In this document: one piece after another, positions 50,743 through 62,900 of the stretch
How the letters are laid out: every line of letters begins with the position of its first letter
How positions within the stretch are numbered: the stretch's first letter is position 1
Assembly (NCBI RefSeq): GCF_000003815.2
Contig: NW_023365788.1
Location: forward strand, 124,001-188,000
DNA from: Branchiostoma floridae
Lineage: Eukaryota; Chordata; Leptocardii; Amphioxiformes; Branchiostomatidae
Direction: 5' to 3'
Length of the DNA stretch: 64,000 bases
The notes under the pieces: generated by a model
What the model was told of the DNA's origin: nothing
The model's database searches: none
The model's input: the letters and a program-made list of their open reading frames with translations, nothing else
Made by a program: the position numbers and the translations under genes

Positions 50743-50965
50743 GTTCCATTTCATTTTATTTTACAAGTTGATTTCATTATTGTCACTTTTGAGTAAAATA
50801 GTCCAGTTGGCTTAAGAGAGTAATACCTATTCCACATATTAAAGTTGTGTTTAACTTGTAAACTGTTGATATTATCATGATTTTATACAGTTTAAAAAAA
50901 AAAGTAAACTCCAAAGTTCTGTAAGCTCTTCCTCTGGTGTCTTCCCAAGGGATGTTGAGGTTGAC

Positions 50966-53900
50966 CTACTGCACTCCATACCACTAAACAGGAAAGAAAT
51001 ACCCAATAATATTTAAAAACATCAAACATTTGAGAAGCAACTTGCAACCACTGAGAATGTGAGATGCAATTGCTACTTGAATTTTCAATAATTTAACTGT
51101 GTGTGTCATTTAATATGTAACCATACCTAACCTTGTGGACACTGGACTTCTTGACAAATATTGACTCTGTCAAAATTGTCCTTTATGTGTTATTACTATT
51201 TGTGTGTCTTCACCATAACAGGCCTAGGCACATCCAACTCTTTACAGTATTGTGCACTATACATGTACACGTGTCATGTATGTATTACAAATAGTAGACA
51301 CGTGTAGTTATTTAACTAATAATTAGCTAATATTTAACTAATATGAAAGACGTCATCCTGGACAAGGCCAAGTCTACAATCGATGGTCAGCCCCCGTGTA
51401 GCCAACACAGAGTGATCCAGGAATACGCAATCGCCACCACAAATAGGTTTGAGGTTCTACAAGACTCCCCAACCACAGATCTAGACACGGATCCCAAAGC
51501 CTTGATACAGTCCATCACTAACAACAAGGCCCACCCCAACCCGCGTCCCCAGCACTCTACACACAAGTCAAAACGCGTGGTGATAATCGGAGACTCAAAC
51601 GCACAGAAGCTCAAACCAGGACTGCTTAGCCCGACAGCTGACGTGCCGAAGCCATACTGGGCTCCAACCCTCTCAGATACCCTGTCTACCCTGGAGACAA
51701 TTTCTAAAGAGAAGTTCCCTCCATGCACAGTTATCTTTCGTGTAGGGACCAACGACACTGTAACTAAGTCTACAGCAGAGATAGTCGACGACTTCGACAC
51801 GACCATCAGCGCCACCCAATCCCTGTTCCCTAACGCTGAGGTGGTGATTTCTGCTGTACCCCCCAGGAGAGCCACCGGTCAGAATCCAGCAATCAATAAA
51901 GACATCACAGCTATCAACAATCACCTACAGGACAGGTGCCAGGCAAACCCCGCCTTCACCTTCGTGAACCACGCAAAACTGTGGAGCAATGACGTCCACA
52001 ACGAAGTAATGTTCGAGCGAGACGGATATCACCTGAACGCCGATGGCGTCCGAGTGCTTGCCTACAACATCAAGAAACAAGCCACGGGTCCTCTCGGACT
52101 GCAGCCAAGAAACCCAGTCGCGAATGAGCGACGTCAGGAAAACCTGAACAGTTCGCCGTCTACCCCGCGGCAACAGAACAGACGGTACGATCGCCCTAAG
52201 GGAAGGAGAACTGCAAAACCGAGTATGACGCGTCAAGGTCACCAGGGACACACCCCACGTAAAGACACCAGGCGCGAGGCTGCCCCGCACGATTCCCGTG
52301 AACGCGATAGACAGGCACCGCCCGTTCAAGGGTACAACCAGGCCTACCAGTCGCAGTACATGCCGAGCCCCTTTGATGAACACTCCGGTCCCTACCACCC
52401 CTCCCCCATGTATACTGAATGGAACAGGGAGTGGCCTTCCATAACGGAAGCCTATGGTGGCAACCTTCCCTACCCTATGTGGGTCCGTCCCCCACCACCA
52501 CCACGTTACAACAACGGACCACCACACTACAACGGACCATATGGAGTCCCACCGCACTACAACAGCGGACCCTTCGGAACACCACCGCCCTTCAACAGCG
52601 GACCCTACGGAACACCACCGCCCTACAACAGCGGGCCACACGGAACATTCTCCAGACCCAGTGGAAGACCTCAAGGTTCTAACTGATGTGTCATACACAC
52701 AGCGAGAGAAACAGGAACTGTAGAACTGCTTCCAAAAGCCACGGGATATCCTTTGGCTTTTGGAATGTACATGGACTCGGTAGAAAAGTAGAAGATAGTG
52801 ATTTTGTAAGCCAAATAGAAGGGTTTGATTTCTTTTCTCTACTAGAGACCTGGCATGAAGGTGAGAAACATTTTCCTAACTTTCTATGTTTCAGTAGCAC
52901 TAGAACCAAAACTAAGAAAGCCAAACGTAGCTCCGGCGGTATTATTTTCCTGTTTAAAAAGCAATACAAAAACTTCGTTACAAAATTAGACAGCAAATCC
53001 AAGGACATTCTTTGGGTTAAAGTAAACAAAGAATTGTTGAATATGAAAGAAGATATCTACCTAGCATCAGTTTATATCAGCCCGAATAGATCCACAATCC
53101 ATTCAAATAGAACTTATGACATATTTGACGAACTTGAAAACGAAATAGCTTACTACCAAAACTATGGCGAGGTTATAGTAGGAGGCGACTTAAATGCACG
53201 TGTGGGCGATCTGAAAGATTATATCGCAGACGATGGTCCTATTGACAGCCTCCCCGTAGACTACAACATCGACCATCCGCTCAATCGTAATAACATGGAT
53301 TTAGGTAACCCCACCCCTTTCGGTAAAAACTTGATCGACCTGTGTATCAACAGCAAAGTAAGAATTCTAAATGGCAGGACCCCCGGCGATTCACTTGGAA
53401 AACCCACGTGCTACCAACCTAAAGGTTCTAGCGTAGTCGACTATGTCCTCGCAAGTGAAACAATCCTTCTCCGCAAAACTTCTTTTTTCCATGTTCATCC
53501 GCTAACACCACTATCTGACCACTGTAAACTTTCTCTTATTCTACATTGTAATGCTAAGCAATCTTATGCACAGACTACTAACTCTGACCTTCCCTTGCGT
53601 CCCTACTGTAAATTAGTATGGGACTCTGATTCGAAACATAAATTTAATGCCATAGATAGATAGATAATTTCATCAGTAGGAGCTACGGGACAACCCCCAA
53701 TTCTCTTGAGAGCGCGCTGTGTGATTTCGTATCGCCTCTACAAGAAGCGGGTAAAAAGTCTTTAACACTACGCTGTAAAAAGCCAGGTAGACGGAAAGAA
53801 AACAAACGGAAAAGTAAAAAGAGATGGTTTACGGAGACCTGTTCTACTGCCAGACGTAACATATATGAACTGGCCAAACTGCTCTCTAAAAATCCCCGGG

Positions 53901-56900
53901 ACCCCTATATTAGGGGCCAGTATTTCAAAAAGAAAAAAGAATATATGAAATTAATCCGGAAAACCAAGAAAGATTACAGAAATGGTATCCTTCAACAACT
54001 TAATTCCCTATCTACCAAAGACCCCACAACGTTTTGGAACTTAGTCAAACAGTTTAAATCAAATGACTCCATCATTAAAGATGAAGAAACAATTGACAAA
54101 CAAACACTTCACAACCACTTCCAAAACTTATACGGAAGCGACACGAAGTCCCAAATTTCTAAAAGCGACAATCATTTCCATGCCCAGATTAAAACCAAAT
54201 TGGCAGAACTCGAGAACAACTCCGCTAGTCAGAACAGTTTAGATGCTGAAATTCAACAAAACGAAGTCAGACAAGCAATTTCCCAAGTAAAGAACAACAA
54301 AGCTTCTGGAAACGATTTGATACTTAATGAAATGATCAAATGTGCAGCCCATATACTTACAAGACCGCTAACTAAGCTCTTTAACCTTTTTTTGTCTTCT
54401 GGCCACTTTCCTAAACAATGGGGCGAAAGTCACATTGTCCCAATACACAAAAGTGGCCCCAAAGATGATCCCAATAATTATAGGGGGATCTCTGTCATTA
54501 GCTGCCTCGCTAAGCTGTTCACGACTGTAATTAACAAACGTCTTACTAACTATCTAGATGAAAATTATCTCATTTCCGCCAACCAAGCCGGCTTCAGAAA
54601 TAACTTTGGAACTAATGATAACCTCTTTGTCATCGACACATTAATATCTAAATACAATAACACTAACAAACGCCTGTATGCATGCTTCGTAGATTTTAAA
54701 AAAGCATTTGACAGTGTTTGGCGGGAAGGTCTTCGTTATAAATTACTGAACTCAGGTATAGGCGGAAAATTGTACAGTGTAATAAAATCCATGTATAGCA
54801 ACCCACAAACATGTGTTAAAACGCCAGCTGGTCTGACACCCCTATTCACAACAGACAGAGGCGTAAGGCAGGGGTGTAACCTCAGCCCTGCCCTTTTCAA
54901 TTTATTCATAAATGACCTGGTAAAAGATTTAGACAGCCCTGACTGTGCCCCACCCTCCCTGCATAATCTACTTGTATCCTCCCTGCTATATGCTGACGAC
55001 GTAGTGTTGTTTTCAGAATCTGAAACAGGTTTACAATGCGCTCTGGATAAACTCCATGCTTTTTGCGAAAAATGGAAACTTCAGGTGAACCTAAAGAAAA
55101 CCAAAGTTATGATTTTCAACAAACTCGGACGAACCTTCAAAAACATAAATTTTACTTTCGGTAAAGATACTATAGATATTGCAACCTCCTATTCTTACTT
55201 AGGCCTGACATTAGCCCCCTCAGGTACCTATTCTCTAGCAAAGAAACAACTGTCCTTGAAAGCACGCAAAGCCATTTTCAGTCTCAAATCCCTGATGCAT
55301 TCATCTCTGTCTCCAAAGGCTCTGCTCAAACTATTTAGTACATGTATCAAACCTATTATATTATATGGTTGTGAGATTTGGGGTAAAGCTTATTCAGATG
55401 ACAGTTGCCCAGCAGAAATTACACAGAACCGTTTTTGTAAAAATGTTCTCGGTGTACATAGAAATTCAAGTAACATAGCTAGTAGAGCAGAGCTTGGAAT
55501 GTACCCAATAGACATAGATATATCCATACGTACAGTTAAGTATTGGCTGCGCCTCAAACAGTTGGACTTCTCAACACATCCCTTACAAGTAGACGCTTTA
55601 CTCTGTCAGCAATCTATACCGAATAACAGCCGTAAGAAATACTGGTTACAACACGTAAAGGAAATTCTAGACAATACTGGTTACTCTTACCTATGGAACT
55701 CTATGAATTCACAGCTAGACAATAAGCATATATGTACATCGTTAAGAAAAAGGTTAGAAGATATATATATCCAGACATTTTCTCATCTATTAGACTGTCC
55801 ACAGATAATGGTAAGTTAAGATTTTTCAAGAAACTAAAGAAGGGATACTCAATGGAAACTTATTTAACGTTACTAGATAAATTCGAGGTCAGATCGGCAA
55901 TGTGCAAACTTAGAATTAGCGCCCACCCCCTTGAAATTGAGAGAGGGCGGTACAAAAAGCTACCTGTGGGCGAAAGAACCTGTAACCATTGTATGGCAAA
56001 ACCGGTGGAAGACGAAATACATTTTATTTCTAACTGCCTCTCTAACGATCAGGAAAGAAATGAGTTATTTGAAGAGGCATGCAAATTCCACAAAAATTTC
56101 CAAACGCTTACCGACGAAAACAAAACTATAACGCTGTTAACGTCACATAACCCAGCCTTGTCAAAACAAGGCGGCAGGCGGCGATTTTCACCGCCTACTT
56201 ACACTTTTCCCGCCGGCTACTTTGGGGTAAAATTTCAAAAAATAAAAGTTTAAGTCCAGTGCACTCCGTTACAAAATCCCCCAGCAATTTGTTTCGATAA
56301 ACCTCTGGCAGTTTTCTGATAGGTTACTGGATCTCTGGGGATCTGAAAATCCTGTCAAAACCCAGTCATTCTGACGAATTTTCGATGCATGTGGAAGGTT
56401 TTAACAGGAATGAACAATGTTTTCAACATTTTTCCATGAATACTTGCCTCAAGTTCCAAGCAGGAAATATATTACTTGGAGTTGTGTATACTGTTCCACT
56501 TGTTGAACTTGAAGGCACTGTTGGCCCCCGGTTAGGGGTCATAGCGGGGAACCTATGCCCAATTTTTTTTTTAAATTTAGGATTTTTTTGTCAATTCAAA
56601 GTTAAAAGATAACAATAAAAGTTACAAAAAATACACCCCAAAACCATATTTAGGGGTCTAAATTTAAAAAAATTTCGTGGCTCGCCGCAAGCCACTATGC
56701 GGCTTGCCTGCTACTTACATATATTAGCCCCCTACTCTAAAAGTTTGTGACAAGGCTGTAACCCACGCATCATAGAAAAAGTGGGACACTTCGTCTTCCA
56801 CTGCTTCCAGAAAAGAAGTCAAACCCTAAATACGTAGATTGTAGCTCTCAGCAGTCCATACCATTGATAGAATAGTCACTCGTTTACACTTGTCACCATT

Positions 56901-59900
56901 GTTATCTATACCAAAGTATTTCATTTTATACATGTTTATTATATTTTCTGTATGTTTCATGTTGCAATTAGCCCTCGGGCAAGAACTTGCAAATAAACTT
57001 CCTTTAACAAGGGGTAAGCAAGAATAGGACAGAACAAAAATCTACTTTTTAGTTTGCAACGAAGCAGTCAGTCCAAAAACTGCAAACATAAAACCACCGC
57101 AAACATTTGTGTCTTTAAGTTTTACGGTACTTTGAGAAATAGGGATCGGTGGGTAAAGCAGGGGCGAGGGGAATCACTAAGACGATCATGAATGCACACA
57201 GTATGCAAAACACACAAACATGTTGTCATGATAGTAATGTGTGTATATCTCCACCAGTGATAATTTGTGTAGGTTACCTGTTCTTGGTCAGACCACTGGG
57301 CCTCTGCATCACTACCCAACAGCTCTGCCTGTAGAAACACATCAATAAACAATATCAATTAGGAAAACCTTCCTGTAACATGGGATACCACTACACTAGA
57401 GAGGCAATATTTTCAACAAAATAACGGACGTTTTCCACCCAGTAATTTGCCTTTAAAGAATCCAGTACAGGTTTTGTTATCACAAACCTGTAATTCTTAA
57501 CATATATTGTTCATATTTATTGTGACAGCTAATATTTTATCCACATTAATTTTGTAATGTTCTGTTACAGCGAATCCTTTCTTCATATTTGCTATAACAG
57601 CTTATATGCTGGTGTCACTGGCAGTTCGTACAATACATTTCATGTATATCAACAAATCAAGAGAAAGATAACAAGTTATTATATAACTGTAACACTAAAT
57701 GTGTTTTCATATCCATACGAAATGCATGATCTTAATGATCTAAATCATATCAGTTATACCAATTTGATATATTTCTAGATATAAAATTGATGCCGACAGG
57801 ATGAAGAACCAACCAACCTCTTCCTCATCCTCCATAGCATCCACATCCTCGTCCTGATTGGCCTCCAGGTTGTTCCCATTCTTCTCTATTCTCTGCAAAC
57901 CTTCCAGGGACTTCTGGTCAGTCGGGTCAATGCTGAAGGGAAAAACATATCACTGTTTAAGGCCACACCAATTTTATTTGTACTTTCTCAGATTTTTTCA
58001 GAAAAAAATTGGGTCAATCGGTCAAAAAGAAAAAAAAATTTGCAAAAAGTTTGGGGTCAGAGAGATCAGGGGGCTTACTCAAGTTTCACAACAGAAATAA
58101 TGACATTTCAACATTTAGGGGATCCCTGATAGCAAAGTTCAAAGTTTGAAGAAAAATGATAAACGTACCATACAAAATAGGCACGTACAGCGACTGGAAT
58201 TTGAAACCCATAGAAAGGAGAGGCAGTGAATTTTCGCGTGAGGTGTGGCCATCATTTTGAATTTTTTTTTTTCAGAACAGAAAAAATTGGGCCGGGAAAT
58301 ACGAGAAACAACAAATATTGTGTGGTCTTAGGTATTTACATCTCAAGTTAGAAAATGTTTAAAAAAGGATTTCGACAAGGTGAAGATACTTGATTCCGAA
58401 CAGGATTACTTTCTCAGGGGAGTGAAAGAGGCCATTTACATCAGAGCCCACAAACCTTCCCTCAACCGAGACGGGGGCCGATACCAACTGCCGAGCATCC
58501 TGTCTGGATGTGTGACTTAGGCTTTGGGTCATTTCGACTTGATAAGGATCAGAGGACTGATTGAAAGCTTGTTGGTAAGCGCTTCACTTCGTGTACGAAT
58601 TCATGTATATTGTTAAGGGCATAGGATTGGAAGGTAGAGCCCATCCCTCTCCTTCCACTACCTTCTATATGTACATTGTACCTCCCCAACCGAAGTCATA
58701 TACCAGATTTTACACCTGGGTGGAGGAAGGAAAGCCGTGTAATGTACCTTTTCCAAGAGACACCAGGGATTACATCAGTTCTGTGACCTCTTGGTCTTGA
58801 AATCATTCAGTATGTGCCAATTTTTAAGCCTTTGGTTATACATGCTTAGACCGTGTCACTAACAAGGGAGTCCACAATAAAGTAGTACAAGCCATAGGGC
58901 CACATGACAACTTCTTGACAACAGTGAAAAAGCACAAATTGAGATGGTTTGGTCATGCGACAAGGTCGTCGAGGCTTGCAAAAACCATACTAGGGACAGT
59001 CCCAGGAAGCCGGAAAAGAGAAAGACAGAAGAAACAATGGGAAGACAACATAAAAGAATGGATCGGGCTGAGTTTAGCAGAAGCCATAAGAGCGGCGGAG
59101 GATAGAGACAGGTGGAGGAGAATAGTGGATGGAGTCATGGTGCCCCAACGACTCATACAGAGGTCAAGGGATATGAATATCACTGACTAATAATTTTTAC
59201 ATGACTACTTTCACAACGAAGAGAGCTTTTAGCTGATACCACACTTGTAGGCAGAAATTAAACATTTCTGAAGATTCCAGATAGCTTCTGTTTTTATAAA
59301 TTTGAACTGACCAGTGTCATAAGGTCCTACATGTCCCAATGTGAGTCACATTGCAGTTAAAAAGCACAAGACTTCACCTTACCTGAGTGCTATACTGTAC
59401 TGATCCAGTGCCTCCTGGTAGTCACTGACAGCAGACAGACAGTCCCCTAACAGCTGGTGCAGGACACACAGGCTCTGGTTCACCAGCTGACTCCGCAGCC
59501 TGCAGAAACAACATGGGAAGCAAGAATGATAATTTCTCCATTTGACAGCAATTCATCAGAGATTTAGCACGACCAACTTTTAAATGTTATTGTAGGTGTA
59601 ATAAAAATTGTAGGAGGAATAAAAATTTACAAATACAATGTCATTATCATCATCATCGGTCAGATGGGGAGTTGCGCTACAATATACTTGAGCATCTAGT
59701 TTAAGTATTACAAAAATATTTCATAGTCATACATTTACGTGTACCTGGGTTGATACAGGTGCTATAGAATCATAACTTGGGTCATCACATGGAATTCTAC
59801 TGTTTTCATATACATGTAGGCTTTAGTATATTTAGTATGATTGGAACGCACTTCCAGTGCACTGAGTACACTGCTATCAGTAATACTAATTCCTGCTTAA

Positions 59901-62900
59901 ATTTGGGCATTGGAAATGATGTTGTTAGAATTTGTTGTTTCAAGACAGGACACCAATTGCATGCAAATTTTCTCAACTTCTGGCACAATATGTATTAAAA
60001 CCTGTTTTCTTGGGTGGGTCACAAAAGAATACAAGACGGTATACTGTAAATGCAGAAATGTTCGCTGTGGATTAATGTTCGCGGTTTTCACGGTGACCAC
60101 TTCACCGCAAACTTAAATCCAACGTGAACATTTTTCTATTATGGTATTAGACTGCAGTCTATGGTGTTACCGCGAACTTAAATCCACCGCGAAAAGTCCA
60201 TTTTCCCGCTACCGCGAAATTAAATCCCAGGGAACTTAAATGCATTTTCAGTATTCTGTTTATCACCTCGGTCCAACCATCAACCTCAGTCCTGGGATTC
60301 TCATGGTACCTCTCTCCAGCCTTCATCGAGTGGTTCCATAGGTGGTTGGGTTGGTACTTTCGGGTGATATTGAACATTCCATGCAGTAGTATTATCTATA
60401 ATTATACTTACAGTTCTATGGCCTCCTCATATTTTTGCTTGATCTGCAGTATCTTCACTTTCATTGTCACAGCTTTCAGATAATCTGGTTTGATGGACAA
60501 TGCCCTGTCTAGTGTGCTTTTCGCCTGTAGACAGACATGACAGAACTCCAATTAGAAGCTGTGAAGAATAAGCAAAGTAAGTATATCCTGGTTGTGTACA
60601 AGAATTCTATATCCTATATTCTACCAATCTGATGAAAAGGGAACTTAACACATATATTATAGTGCAAATATCCTTGCCTCTTATCCATCCTATGGAAGAT
60701 CTGGCACATGCATGTCCTTATTTCTTTCCGTGTGTTCTGCATTATTTCATAAATATATCAGAATACTTCTAAGAAGCTACACAATAGATAACTATTTGAA
60801 CGCAGTTGCAATACTGGAGAAATTTCAATTTTGTCTGCAAAGTTACATTTTACATACCTTGTCTTGTGAGACAGGATCCTCCATCAAAACAGAGGCATAT
60901 AACTGAAAAGGGAAAAAAATTTTCATAAAGTGATGATAAACAAAAAATGCATAACTTTATCATAAACCTCCATCCTGAAACAAAAATATAGCCTACATTG
61001 TAATACATCTACAAATAAATACTGATTTTACACTGTTTCCTTATTACTGTCTCAACTGAAATTTGGCAATGTTAGACACCTACATGTATAGGCAGTTTCT
61101 ACAAATGGCAGCTGCAATGTGTATCAATCTTCAACCTATTAGTGTTAATTATTATGGTACTCACAGTAAGTGTAGACGGTGTGTATCCCAGAGTCTTGCA
61201 GGCATTTAGAGCTACACTCACAGCCTCTCTGTTCCTACCATTGGATAGATAGCATTCCACCAGCCCTGAAACAGCATGTGATGTACTTTATTCATTAAAA
61301 ATAACTATAATTGAGATTTACCCCAAATTTGTTCTTTAATGTGTTTGAGGTGTGGCTCTCCTACAGGGACGTCCCTGCAATACAGTAATTACATGTGATT
61401 GCTATTTGGTATGTCAGTGGGACCGCGCGGTGCAGTGGCAGCATTTGCGGCTCGAGACCGAGAGGTTGCGGGTTCGAATCCTGCTTCCGTGTCACCGATC
61501 TTGTGCCCTTGGGAAAGGCACTTTACACGACTTCCCTCACTTAACTCAGGTGTAAATGAGTATCTAGCTGCGGCTAGTGGAGTTGTGTGGCCTTGGTGGG
61601 GCTTTGTGGCCGAGACAGGCCTTAGGGGCATGTTCGGACATGAGCGGCACCCGCCATGGCACACGAGTCGGGGGTAGGAGGAACCCCTTACATCCTTGGT
61701 TAGAAGTCCTCCTAGGAGACGGATACTCCAAACAACAAAGCTGCATCTGCTGGAGCCGCCTCACACGTTGCATACAGTTGCCCCTGTGAAACTCAGTGCT
61801 CCAGTAGACGAGAGGGTGGAGAAGGAATTGCACACCCCTCCTTCACCATAAAAAGTCATGTGCAGGTCAGGCAAACAGCCTGTCTGCCTCCTCATCTGTC
61901 CAATTGACAGGAGAACCAAAAAAAAAAATAAAATGTGTCTATATATAGTAGGTGCATAGGTACATTTGTGTGTGTCAGGGAATTCGTAGGTCATAATCAA
62001 ATTTGGGCCTGTAAGAGCAATGGAACATGGCCCTGCTACTACAATAGAATCCTGTGTTTGTTTTTTTCTGTTCTGAGCATTGCCAACACCCTACTGTCCA
62101 GAATAGTCTGTATTTATTAGTCAAGATCATCGATAAAGGTATTACATATATTATATATGTATCCCCCAACAGCAGTTACTCAAGGTAATGGATATTATGA
62201 TTGTATATATCACCTGTAGCGATGGTCTTGAAGAACTAAAGCAGACTATTCTGGATCTTACTACCTTTAGGTTTATCATTCGTTGACATATCAGGGCTCG
62301 AAAAACTGGGTGCATGTGCACCCAGGTGTACCCAAAATTGGAACTGTGCACCCAATTTTTTTCAGTGGGTGCACAGGGTGCACCCAAATATTTTCTTAGG
62401 TTTATTTATGGAAAGATATCATGTATGCTAGTATACATCATATTCTTGACATCTAAGTGTTAGAAAGATAATAAAAATGTCGGTCATGTTACTTGTATAA
62501 GCCTTTGATAGCTTGTAACTAAGTTTTGTTATTAGGTTTTCTTGACATTCTACTTAAATTTAAGTGGTGCACCCAACTTTTTTTTTGGTGCACCCAATTT
62601 GTTAAGCTGGGTGCACCAGTGCACCTAACCCCAAAATTGAATTTCGAGCCCTGCATGTAAACTTTGAGTTCTTTAGAATGGACTGAGATCTAGAGGAGAT
62701 AGGAGAAATAAAACAGTCACCTTCGTACGACTCCAGACGATCAGGTACCATCCGCATGACCTCCCGATAGTGCAGGATAGCCTCTTGTGTCTTCTCTATC
62801 TGCTGCAAGGTGGAACCTGGGGGACAATTGGGCTCTCAGTAAGAATTCTTGATACTCCTTTCTTTTTTCTTTGCACTGCACCATGCTCTTAACCACCTCG

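Larger units (their letters stand above)
51343..57002 (+). mobile_element. Nearly full-length CR1-like LINE in the last ANAPC7 intron
   Basis: Seen: ORF1 with an esterase domain, ORF2 with an AP-type endonuclease and a reverse transcriptase, and a short 3' tail with gccctcgggca...aacttgcaaataaactt, shared with the copy ending near 5575. Known: an SGNH esterase in ORF1 is typical of the CR1/L2-like superfamily. The element runs antisense to ANAPC7. Its 5' edge is uncertain: stops precede the first ATG within 20 nt, so it may be 5'-truncated there. No long poly(A) tail or obvious target duplication is visible, as usual for CR1. The right border is approximate. Confidence 0.85.

Noticed and set aside
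51925-52698. 257-codon minus-strand ORF
   Set aside because: Exact antisense of the LINE ORF1; its Trp/Gly/Val-rich composition is the shadow of the proline-rich tail.
58591-58800. 69-codon plus ORF
   Set aside because: Lies after the stop of the Penelope-like fragment and shows no domain or conserved block.
61430-61500. A functional tRNA gene
   Set aside because: A and B boxes exist, but no full acceptor stem closes and an L2-like tail follows; it is a SINE head.
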